Below the pieces are notes generated by a model. That model ran no database searches and was not told the origin of the DNA. It saw nothing but the letters and a program-made list of their open reading frames with translations. A stretch of DNA of 7,573 nucleotides from contig JASEHP010000072.1 of NCBI GenBank assembly GCA_030018605.1, positions 1 through 7,573 on the forward strand, given 5' to 3'. How positions within the stretch are numbered: position 1 is the stretch's first letter; every line of letters starts with the position of its first letter. Of the stretch, positions 1 through 5,045 are shown piece after piece. The DNA is from Thermodesulfovibrionales bacterium (GTDB taxonomy: Bacteria > Nitrospirota > Thermodesulfovibrionia > Thermodesulfovibrionales > UBA1546). Position numbers and translations under genes: made by a program.

Positions 1-8
1 CTCTTCAT
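1..8 (-). CDS. Start of a minus-strand gene, probably the IS transposase (only 8 bases in window)
   Basis: On the minus strand an ATG at 8-6 is followed by AAG and a partial codon, giving Met-Lys. It is preceded at a 7-base spacing by AAGGAGGA (complement of 16-23), a near-perfect Shine-Dalgarno sequence. The gene runs leftward out of the window. Its place just inside the repeated IS terminus suggests a transposase such as IstA, but the protein itself cannot be judged from two residues. Confidence 0.45.
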
Positions 9-30
9 GGATAGCTCCTCCTTGCTATCC
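9..30 (-). promoter_or_regulatory. Hairpin presenting the ribosome binding site of the IS gene in its loop
   Basis: GGATAGC (9-15) and GCTATCC (24-30) form a perfect 7-bp stem around an 8-base loop. On the minus strand that loop is exactly the Shine-Dalgarno sequence AAGGAGGA. The start codon at 8-6 lies directly after the stem. The structure could hold the ribosome binding site open or modulate translation of the downstream gene; which of these applies is not visible from sequence. Confidence 0.5.
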
Positions 31-105
31 AATCTTAAACCGGACAGTTTATGTGCTACAGATACGGACAGTTTATGTGTTCTCTACAATCAAGGGAAGA
101 AGCAG

Positions 106-135
106 TTGAGTTTAAGTAAGTAAAACTGATAAAAT
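106..135 (+). promoter_or_regulatory. Candidate sigma70 promoter for the aroQ operon
   Basis: TTGAGT (106-111) and TAAAAT (130-135) are separated by 18 bases, with four of six and five of six matches to the consensus boxes. The pair lies outside the IS end and about 45 bases ahead of aroQ, the first gene of the run. No other better pair was seen in 89-180. Support is by motif only. Confidence 0.35.
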
Positions 136-180
136 AACTCGCAGCTTTAAACTGACAGCTAAAATGGAATTGGAGGTATT

Positions 181-609
181 TTGAAGGTTTTAGTCATACA
201 CGGGCCTAACCTGAACATGCTTGGGAAAAGAGAACCTGAGATTTACGGGACTTTTTCCCTTGATGACGTCAACAAGAAATTAACAGCCCTTGCTGCTGAG
301 CTTGGCATGAAGCTCTCTATAATGCAGTCAAACAGCGAGGCTGAAATGATAGATGCCATTCAGAAGAAAGATTACGATGCGCTTATAATAAATCCGGCTG
401 CATATACACATACAAGCATTGCGATAAGAGATGCCATATCAGCAGTGGGCAAGCCTGCTGTTGAGGTGCATATCTCTAATATTCATAAACGTGAAGAATT
501 CAGAAGAAAATCCTATATCGCCGAGGTTGCAACAGGCCAGATAAGCGGCTTTGGCGGAGACAGCTATCTTCTTGCCCTCAGGGCTGTAAAAACCATTCTT
601 TCTAACTAA
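181..609 (+). CDS. aroQ: Type II 3-dehydroquinate dehydratase
   Basis: This enzyme catalyses the third step of the shikimate pathway, 3-dehydroquinate to 3-dehydroshikimate, in the cytoplasm. The 142-residue length is typical of the small dodecameric type II enzyme. Family motifs are all present: HGPNLNMLGKREPEIYG at residues 7-23 with the catalytic Tyr22, the QSNSEAEMID segment near 49-58, INPAAYTHTS at 70-79, the VEVHISN motif at 94-100 with catalytic His97, and REEF near 104-107. The start is TTG at 181 behind GGAGG (172-176). An upstream ATG at 164 reads only six codons before a stop, and any later start would remove the conserved N-terminus. It is the first gene of the operon, and the next start codon lies five bases past its stop. 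The canonical Gly in QSNxEGE is Ala here, a mild variation. Confidence 0.96.
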   Translation: MKVLVIHGPNLNMLGKREPEIYGTFSLDDVNKKLTALAAELGMKLSIMQSNSEAEMIDAIQKKDYDALIINPAAYTHTSIAIRDAISAVGKPAVEVHISNIHKREEFRRKSYIAEVATGQISGFGGDSYLLALRAVKTILSN

Positions 610-614
610 GCCCG

Positions 615-1670
615 ATGAACTCACGGCTTGCCGGCATAAGAGCGTCTTTTAAAGGTATTGACGGGTTTCTTGTAACAGATATAAATAATGTCCGGTATGT
701 TACAGGATTCAGAGGCTCTTCAGGATTCCTATTGATAACTAAGGCAGCGAAATTTTTTGTTACTGACTTCAGATATAAAGAGCAGGCAGAGTGCGAGGTT
801 AAGGGATGGGATATTGTTATTGAGAAAGAGAAAAGAGCCGGAACCGTCTCTATGCTTGCCAAAAAGCTTGGGATAAATAGACTTGGATTTGAATCATCTG
901 TTTCTTACGGATTTTTTGATGCGCTTTCAAAAAAGGGCATGGTTCTTAAACCTTTTAAGGATTTTATTGAAAGGCTCAGGGCGGCAAAAGAAGAAAGGGA
1001 AAAGGCAGCAATCAAAGAGGCTGTAAGACGTGCGGAATCAGCATTTCTTGAGGTAAAGCCTTATATCAAAACAGGCGCAAAAGAAAACAGGATAGCAATG
1101 ATGCTAGAGGAGAATCTCAAAAGGGAGGGGTGTAAATGTATCCCATTTGATATAATAGTTGCTTCCGGCAGGAATTCTTCAATGCCTCATGCAAAGCCGT
1201 CAGAGAAGAGGCTGGATGCAGGAGACCTCGTTGTTATAGACTGGGGGGGAGAGGCAGGAGGTTATTTTTCTGATATGACACGGACACTGCTTATCAGAGG
1301 CGCTGATATTGGGAGGAAAAAGGAAATATACAGGATAGTATTAGAGGCGAACAGAAAGGCTGTCTCAGCAATATCACCCGGCATAGACAGCAGGGAGATT
1401 GACAATTCTGCACGGGATATTATAAAAAAGGCAGGATATGCCGGATTTTTTGGACACGGCACAGGGCATGGCATCGGGCTTCAGGTTCATGAATCACCGC
1501 ATATAACCTGGAACAGGAAAGAGCGGATTAGGGAGGACATGGTGTTTACAGTAGAGCCCGGTATTTATGTGCCGGGAGTAGGCGGGGTCCGGATAGAGGA
1601 TATGGTGCTTGTGAGGCCGAAAGGGGCTGAGGTGCTGACAAGACTGCCGAGGAAATTGGAGGTTATTTAA
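615..1670 (+). CDS. Xaa-Pro aminopeptidase / proline dipeptidase-like, family M24
   Basis: This is a cytoplasmic metallopeptidase of the pita-bread fold that removes residues from Xaa-Pro peptides. At 351 residues it matches the short YqhT/PepQ-like forms. The N-terminal creatinase-type domain covers roughly 1-120 and the catalytic domain 130-345. The five metal ligands are visible: Asp209 (VVIDWGG), Asp220 (SDMTRT), His285 (GHGTGHGIG), Glu314 (TVEPG) and Glu328 (RIEDM), so it should be active. Whether it is an aminopeptidase (PepP) or a prolidase (PepQ) cannot be decided from motifs. The ATG at 615 has no evident Shine-Dalgarno sequence. It sits five bases after the aroQ stop, which points to translational coupling. 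The following efp start is one base beyond the stop. Pairing with efp is a recurrent bacterial arrangement. Confidence 0.93.
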   Translation: MNSRLAGIRASFKGIDGFLVTDINNVRYVTGFRGSSGFLLITKAAKFFVTDFRYKEQAECEVKGWDIVIEKEKRAGTVSMLAKKLGINRLGFESSVSYGFFDALSKKGMVLKPFKDFIERLRAAKEEREKAAIKEAVRRAESAFLEVKPYIKTGAKENRIAMMLEENLKREGCKCIPFDIIVASGRNSSMPHAKPSEKRLDAGDLVVIDWGGEAGGYFSDMTRTLLIRGADIGRKKEIYRIVLEANRKAVSAISPGIDSREIDNSARDIIKKAGYAGFFGHGTGHGIGLQVHESPHITWNRKERIREDMVFTVEPGIYVPGVGGVRIEDMVLVRPKGAEVLTRLPRKLEVI

Positions 1671-1671
1671 A

Positions 1672-2235
1672 TTGATTTCGACAAGTGATTTCAGAAAAGG
1701 ATTGAAGGTTGAATTTAAGGGGGAACCCTGCGAAATAGTGGACTTTCAGCATGTTAAAATGGGAAGGGGAGGCGCTATTGTCAGGACAAAGATGAGGAAC
1801 ATTAAAACAGGCGCAGTTCTTGAAGAAACATTCAGGTCAGGCGAGAAACTTCAAACCCCGGGGCTTGAAGAAAAGAGCATGCAATATTTGTATTCACAGG
1901 AAGGACTCTATTACTTTATGGATGAAGAGACTTATGAGCAGACGCCATTCAGGAGTGAGCAGCTTGGCGAGGCAATAAGATTTATTAAGGAGAATATGAA
2001 GGTTAAGCTGCTGTATCATAAGGACGTGCCTATAAGTGTGGAGATTCCGACATTTGTTGGACTCAAAGTTGTAAAAACAGACCCTGCGGGCTTTAAAGGC
2101 GATACAGCCTCAGGAGGCGGAAAGCCTGCAACCTTGGAGACAGGGGCTGTGGTCAGAGTGCCCTTTCATATAAATGAGGGCGATACGATAAGAGTTGATA
2201 CAAGAACATCTGAATATATGGAAAGGGTAAAATAG
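1672..2235 (+). CDS. efp: Translation elongation factor P
   Basis: EF-P binds between the P and E sites of the ribosome and relieves stalling at consecutive prolines. The 187-residue length and three-domain layout are standard: KOW-like domain I (about 1-65), central OB domain (66-128) and C-terminal OB domain, ending in the family signature region GDTIRVDTRTSEYMERV. The start is TTG at 1672, nine bases after GGAGG (1658-1662), which lies inside the 3' end of the peptidase gene. The loop that reaches the peptidyl-transferase centre reads HVKMGRGGA. Its tip residue is Arg32, where many EF-Ps carry a lysine to be modified, and it is preceded by Met30-Gly rather than Pro-Gly. Arg32 is the position rhamnosylated by EarP in Pseudomonas-type EF-P. 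No earP or lysine-modification gene lies in this window, so the modification state is unknown. Confidence 0.97.
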   Translation: MISTSDFRKGLKVEFKGEPCEIVDFQHVKMGRGGAIVRTKMRNIKTGAVLEETFRSGEKLQTPGLEEKSMQYLYSQEGLYYFMDEETYEQTPFRSEQLGEAIRFIKENMKVKLLYHKDVPISVEIPTFVGLKVVKTDPAGFKGDTASGGGKPATLETGAVVRVPFHINEGDTIRVDTRTSEYMERVK

Positions 2236-2248
2236 TATCAAAGAGTCA

Positions 2249-2303
2249 AAGTGTCATAGCATCAGAGGCTTTGATTCTCTGAAGCTTGGATGCTCTGACA
2301 CTT
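2249..2303. repeat. Imperfect 55-bp palindrome between efp and accB
   Basis: AAGTGTCA (2249-2256) pairs with TGACACTT (2296-2303). After a single T/C mismatch, AGCATC (2258-2263) pairs with GATGCT (2289-2294). The inner part can fold further in two ways: AGAG (2264-2267) with CTCT (2277-2280), or GCTT (2268-2271) with AAGC (2282-2285). There is no T-run, so it is not a standard terminator. The right arm ends five bases before the accB Shine-Dalgarno sequence. It may be a short palindromic repeat or an mRNA-processing or stabilising stem within the operon. Confidence 0.65.
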
Positions 2304-2318
2304 AATTTGGAGGGGAAA

Positions 2319-2747
2319 ATGGAAATTGATGATTTAAAAGGACTTATAGAACTGCTTAGGGACACCGATATCACGGAACTCCAGATAGAAAAAGACGGCA
2401 ATAAGGTTAAGATACGGAGAGAGAAACGGCTGTCTTCAATTGAATTATCAAGACCTGTGGTTGCGCATGAAAAACCGGCAGTTGAACCTATAGAGGATAC
2501 CCAGAGGCTTATTACAGTAACCTCGCCGATAGTAGGGACATTCTACAGGTCGTCATCTCCGGAGACGGAACCATTCGTACAAACAGGTGCAAGTGTTAAA
2601 AAGGGGCAGGTATTGTGCATCATAGAGGCAATGAAGCTCATGAACGAGATAGAATCAGAAGTAGAAGGCGTGATTGTCAGGATACTTGTTGAAAATGGGC
2701 ATTCTGTGGAATACGGAGAACCGCTCTTCCTGATAGAACCGGTATAA
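2319..2747 (+). CDS. accB: Biotin carboxyl carrier protein of acetyl-CoA carboxylase
   Basis: AccB carries the biotin that shuttles carboxyl groups from biotin carboxylase to the carboxyltransferase, the first committed step of fatty acid synthesis. From the ATG at 2319 it has 142 residues: an N-terminal helical segment starting MEIDDLKGLIELL, a charged and proline-containing linker (about 37-62), and the biotinyl domain (about 64-142). The biotinylation motif is EAMKLMNE, with Lys106 as acceptor, and the family sequence SPIVGTFYRSSSPE is present at 69-82. The frame opens earlier with a TTG at 2286, but that lies inside a palindrome and lacks a ribosome binding site, while the ATG at 2319 follows GGAGG (2309-2313) at five bases. 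accC follows eight bases after the stop. The accA and accD partners are not in this window. Confidence 0.95.
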   Translation: MEIDDLKGLIELLRDTDITELQIEKDGNKVKIRREKRLSSIELSRPVVAHEKPAVEPIEDTQRLITVTSPIVGTFYRSSSPETEPFVQTGASVKKGQVLCIIEAMKLMNEIESEVEGVIVRILVENGHSVEYGEPLFLIEPV

Positions 2748-2755
2748 ATAAAAAC

Positions 2756-4138
2756 ATGGAATTATTTAAGAAAGTTTTGATAGCAAACCGCGGTGAAATT
2801 GCGGTAAGGGTTATACGCGCCTGCAAGGAACTCGGCATAAAGACAGTAGCCGTATATTCAGACGTAGAAAAAGAAGCTCTGCATGTCAGGCTTGCGGATG
2901 AGGCTGTCTGCATCGGGCCTGCGAATTCTGCGCAGAGCTATCTTAATATCCCGGGCATTCTTAGCGCCGCTGAAATAACGGATTCAGAGGCAGTGCATCC
3001 AGGTTATGGTTTCTTATCTGAAAATCCCCATTTTGCAGAGGCATGCGCTACATCAGGGATAACATTTATCGGCCCTGCACCTGAGAATATAAGAGTTGGC
3101 GGCGATAAGGCAAAGGCAAGGCAGATGATGAAAAGGCGCGGCATTCCTGTTGTGTCTGGAAGCGACGGCCCTGTCATTTCAGAAGAGCTTGCCATGAAAG
3201 TGGCAAAGAAAATAGGCTTCCCTGTGATTATTAAGGCGTCTGCCGGAGGCGGCGGCAGGGGAATGAGAATTGTACATGAAGAGAGCGGACTTGAGCAGGC
3301 ATTCCATATGGCTCAAAGGGAAGCTCTTGCTGCATTCGGCAATGGCGAGCTTTATGTTGAACAATATGTACCTGAAATAAGGCACATAGAAGTCCAGATA
3401 GCCGCTGACAGTAAGGGCAACACAGTGCATTTTGGGGAGAGAGACTGCTCAATACAGAGAAGGCATCAGAAACTTATAGAAGAAGCCCCGTCTCCTATTT
3501 CAACAGAAAAATTCAGGGAAAAAATCGGAGAGCTTGCAGTAAGGGCGGCAAGGGCTATTAAGTACAGGAATATCGGGACAATAGAATTTATTGTAGATAT
3601 GGAAGGCAATATATATTTTATGGAGATGAATACAAGGATTCAGGTTGAGCATCCTGTCACAGAGATGGTCAGCGGCATTGACATGGTAAAGGAGCAGATA
3701 AAACTTGCTGCAGGCTCCCTGATAGAATATAAACAGCACCAGATAAAGTCTTACGGCCATGCGATAGAATGCAGGATAAATGCAGAAGACCCTGAGCGTT
3801 TTATCCCGAATCCCGGCAAAATCACATTCCTTTCCCTGCCCGGAGGCCCGGGTGTGCGCGTGGACACGTCAGCTTACAGTGGATGGACAGTGCCTTCATA
3901 CTACGATTCGCTTATAGCAAAGGTAATCGTGCACGGCAGAAACAGGGAAGAGGCTATCTCAAGAATGAAGCGCGCTCTCGATGAATTTATTATTGAGGGG
4001 ATAAAGACAACGATTCCTTTTCATAAAAAGGTCTTTTTACAGCCTGACTTTGTGAACGGCGAGTTCAATACAGGGTTTGTTGATAAGATTAATAGCTCAG
4101 GACAATTGGGATCGACTCGCAGCGAGGAGAAGCAATGA
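2756..4138 (+). CDS. accC: Biotin carboxylase subunit of acetyl-CoA carboxylase
   Basis: AccC uses ATP and bicarbonate to carboxylate the biotin on AccB. At 460 residues it is about ten longer than E. coli AccC, the excess being a hydrophilic C-terminal tail (from about SSGQLGS). The order is a preATP-grasp domain (KVLIANRGEIAVRVIRA near 6-22), a central ATP-grasp domain and a C-terminal biotin carboxylase domain. Visible active-site features are Lys160 before the glycine-rich loop ASAGGGGRGM, Lys239 (RRHQKL), and EMNTRIQVEHPVTE (290-303) with the metal and biotin-site residues Glu290, Arg294 and Glu298. No clear Shine-Dalgarno sequence precedes the ATG at 2756; the sequence between the accB stop and this start is AT-rich, so coupling to accB translation is likely. 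Its stop overlaps the start of the PilZ gene (ATGA). Confidence 0.97.
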   Translation: MELFKKVLIANRGEIAVRVIRACKELGIKTVAVYSDVEKEALHVRLADEAVCIGPANSAQSYLNIPGILSAAEITDSEAVHPGYGFLSENPHFAEACATSGITFIGPAPENIRVGGDKAKARQMMKRRGIPVVSGSDGPVISEELAMKVAKKIGFPVIIKASAGGGGRGMRIVHEESGLEQAFHMAQREALAAFGNGELYVEQYVPEIRHIEVQIAADSKGNTVHFGERDCSIQRRHQKLIEEAPSPISTEKFREKIGELAVRAARAIKYRNIGTIEFIVDMEGNIYFMEMNTRIQVEHPVTEMVSGIDMVKEQIKLAAGSLIEYKQHQIKSYGHAIECRINAEDPERFIPNPGKITFLSLPGGPGVRVDTSAYSGWTVPSYYDSLIAKVIVHGRNREEAISRMKRALDEFIIEGIKTTIPFHKKVFLQPDFVNGEFNTGFVDKINSSGQLGSTRSEEKQ

Positions 4139-4428
4139 GCGGCGCAGACGACAGGAGAACAAAAAGGGTGCTGGTAAACAAAGATGTGGTGATAAACGGC
4201 GTAATAAAGGCAGAGGCGCTTGATATAAGCATAGACGGGCTGTATATCTACACCCAGTCCAGTTTTATCTCAGGGACAATTTTTGATGTCAGCTTTAAGA
4301 TAGGAGATGATACTATCACTACTATGGCCCGTGTTCAGCATGCCCAGCCCAATGTCGGCATAGGCGTTAAATTTATTGAACTTTCCCCTGAAAATTCTGA
4401 GAAGATAGGGGAATATATAGAAGGCTGA
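4135..4428 (+). CDS. Single-domain PilZ protein, probable cyclic di-GMP receptor
   Basis: The 97-residue protein consists essentially of one PilZ domain, a small beta-barrel that binds cyclic di-GMP. Both binding motifs can be read: RxxxR as Arg7-Arg11 (RRTKR), and the DxSxxG motif as Asp30-Ser32-Gly35 (DISIDG) followed by LYIYT. The C-terminal half (ARVQHAQPNVGIGVKFIEL) matches the closing strands and the usual GIGVKF segment. There is no signal peptide, membrane segment or attached output domain. Its start overlaps the accC stop by four bases, with GAGGAGAAG just ahead, so it is translated together with accC. Small PilZ proteins often regulate motility, polysaccharide export or an enzyme partner. 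The partner here is unknown, and a link to AccC is only a hypothesis from the overlap. Confidence 0.88.
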   Translation: MSGADDRRTKRVLVNKDVVINGVIKAEALDISIDGLYIYTQSSFISGTIFDVSFKIGDDTITTMARVQHAQPNVGIGVKFIELSPENSEKIGEYIEG

Positions 4429-4429
4429 A

Positions 4430-4455
4430 GGCCGCACCACCGGCCGGTGGGCGCC
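4430..4455. repeat. GC-rich hairpin after the PilZ gene
   Basis: CCACCGGCCGGTGG (4437-4450) is a perfect 14-base palindrome. Flanking GC (4434-4435 with 4451-4452) and GGC/GCC (4430-4432 with 4453-4455) extend it to a stem of about ten pairs with two single-base bulges. It begins two bases after the PilZ stop. No T-run follows, so it could be a weak or factor-dependent end of the upstream operon, or an mRNA 3' stabiliser. Confidence 0.5.
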
Positions 4456-4461
4456 ATCTTG

Positions 4462-4491
4462 TTGCTAAAAGCATTCACGATTTTTTATAAT
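4462..4491 (+). promoter_or_regulatory. Sigma70-type promoter of rpmE
   Basis: A perfect -10 box TATAAT (4486-4491) lies 18 bases after TTGCTA (4462-4467), a four-of-six match to the -35 consensus. Transcription would start near 4498, leaving a leader of about 20 bases that contains the Shine-Dalgarno sequence AAGGAGG (4505-4511). It gives the ribosomal protein gene expression independent of the upstream operon. Confidence 0.65.
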
Positions 4492-4517
4492 ATTAAAATA
4501 CGTTAAGGAGGATTAAG

Positions 4518-4727
4518 GTGAAGGAAGGGATACATCCTGAATATAAAGAGGCGAAGGCGGTCTGCGCCTGTGGCGAGAGTTTTGTCACAAGGTCAACTTC
4601 TGCAAAAATCCACGTTGATATCTGCTCAATGTGCCACCCGTTTTTTACCGGCAAGCAGAAGATACTTGATGCTGAAGGAAGGGTGGAGAAGTTTAAGAAG
4701 AAGTACGCAAAAAAGACCAAGAAGTAG
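4518..4727 (+). CDS. rpmE: 50S ribosomal protein L31, zinc-binding form
   Basis: L31 bridges the large and small ribosomal subunits. The 69-residue protein begins MKEGIHPEY, the family's typical start, and contains the CxC...CxxC zinc ribbon: Cys16, Cys18, Cys36 and Cys39. This is therefore the zinc-containing (C+) type. The HPFFTGKQK segment at 40-48 is diagnostic, and the tail is lysine-rich as usual for rRNA binding. The start codon is GTG at 4518, six bases after a consensus AAGGAGG. It is flanked by its own promoter and an intrinsic terminator, so it looks like a single-gene transcription unit. Proximity to prfA is common in bacteria. Confidence 0.97.
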   Translation: MKEGIHPEYKEAKAVCACGESFVTRSTSAKIHVDICSMCHPFFTGKQKILDAEGRVEKFKKKYAKKTKK

Positions 4728-4742
4728 ATAGGCTTTAAGTAT

Positions 4743-4778
4743 AAAAGTCGTCCATGAGTGCGCCCGGACGGCTTTTTT
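4743..4778 (+). terminator. Intrinsic terminator of rpmE
   Basis: AAAAGTCGTCC (4743-4753) pairs with GGACGGCTTTT (4766-4776) through eleven pairs including one G-U, around a 12-base loop. The stem runs into six T residues (4773-4778). This is a standard rho-independent terminator placed 15 bases after the rpmE stop. Confidence 0.85.
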
Positions 4779-5045
4779 ATTGGCTGAAACAGAAAGCAGA
4801 CATTGCTTTCACCTCTGCGAATCCGCTGGGGCGGACAAAAATTTCTTTCATAAGAAAGTAACATATATTGTCATTCCCGCTCGTCGGGTTTGTCATTCCG
4901 ACTTGTTCGGAATCATTCTGAAGAAGGATGCTGGACAAGCCAGCATGACAGCATAGAGAAAGATTGCGGGCAAGCCGCAATGACAGAAATAGAAGTTTAA
5001 AGGGGGCATTATATTTAACAAACAGTATAGGATGAGGAATTTTTC
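4779..5045. other. Non-coding gap filled with small hairpins, upstream of the DUF1385 gene
   Basis: I see no gene in this stretch. After the rpmE terminator come three simple stem-loops: 4792-4810 (7-bp stem, 5-base loop), 4822-4835 (5-bp stem, 4-base loop) and 4845-4858 (5-bp stem, 4-base loop). The nested palindromic repeat at 4869-4985 follows. The remaining 60 bases must hold the promoter for DUF1385-prfA. TATATT at 5010-5015 is a possible -10 box, but no good -35 box is evident. A GAGG motif (5034-5037) precedes the ATG at 5046 by eight bases. The minus-strand open frames across this gap show no family motif and are interrupted by the palindromes. Confidence 0.6.
4869..4985. repeat. Palindromic repeat nested inside a second copy of the same type
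   Basis: The inner copy (4891-4950, 60 bases) begins TGTCATTCCG and ends CAGCATGACA, with TGTCAT/ATGACA as terminal inverted repeats. It contains two 7-bp, 5-base-loop hairpins (4895-4913 and 4928-4946). It is bracketed by TGTCATTCCCG...CGGGTT (4869-4890) on the left and a right part ending CCGCAATGACA (4951-4985). Joined together, these 22 and 35 bases make a 57-base copy with the same layout: the same TGTCAT/ATGACA ends, a left hairpin (4876-4888) and a right 7-bp, 5-base-loop hairpin (4963-4981). The simplest reading is insertion of one copy into another. Such elements have no gene of their own and resemble the REP-like or MITE-like palindromes of many environmental bacteria. Confidence 0.75.

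Larger units (their letters stand above)
1..88 (-). mobile_element. End of an insertion sequence (IS21-like), truncated by the window edge
   Basis: The 15-base string CGGACAGTTTATGTG occurs exactly twice, at 41-55 and 65-79, and both copies run on into CTACA (56-60 and 84-88, the second after four extra bases). Read on the minus strand, each unit starts TGTAG and ends CACATAAACTGTCCG. The outer unit would therefore begin the element at about position 88 with TG. Repeated terminal binding sites and a TG start are known features of IS21-family ends, and a minus-strand gene with a strong ribosome binding site begins just inside at position 8. The family assignment is an inference, since no transposase residues beyond the first two are visible. 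An IS481-like or other DDE element is the alternative. The element lies immediately upstream of the aroQ operon promoter region. Confidence 0.55.

Noticed and set aside
41..79. Operator pair for aroQ regulation
   Set aside because: The duplicated 15-base motif belongs better to an IS end, since a gene with a strong ribosome binding site starts inward from it.
2286..2318. Upstream TTG start for accB adding 11 residues
   Set aside because: The TTG lies inside the palindrome and has no ribosome binding site, while the ATG at 2319 has GGAGG at five bases and gives the normal accB N-terminus.
3004..3760. Several minus-strand open frames inside accC
   Set aside because: They are antisense shadows of a strongly conserved gene and their peptides match no recognisable family.
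4437..4450. Restriction-type or regulator-binding palindrome as an operator for rpmE
   Set aside because: It extends into a bulged hairpin right after the PilZ stop, which fits an RNA 3' structure better; nothing ties it to a DNA-binding regulator.
4493..4980. Overlapping minus-strand open frames across rpmE and the following gap
   Set aside because: They run antisense to rpmE and through the terminator and palindromic repeats, show no family motif, and owe their length to repeat sequence.
4869..4985. CRISPR array
   Set aside because: The repeats are palindromic, nested and of only two copies, with no regular spacers.
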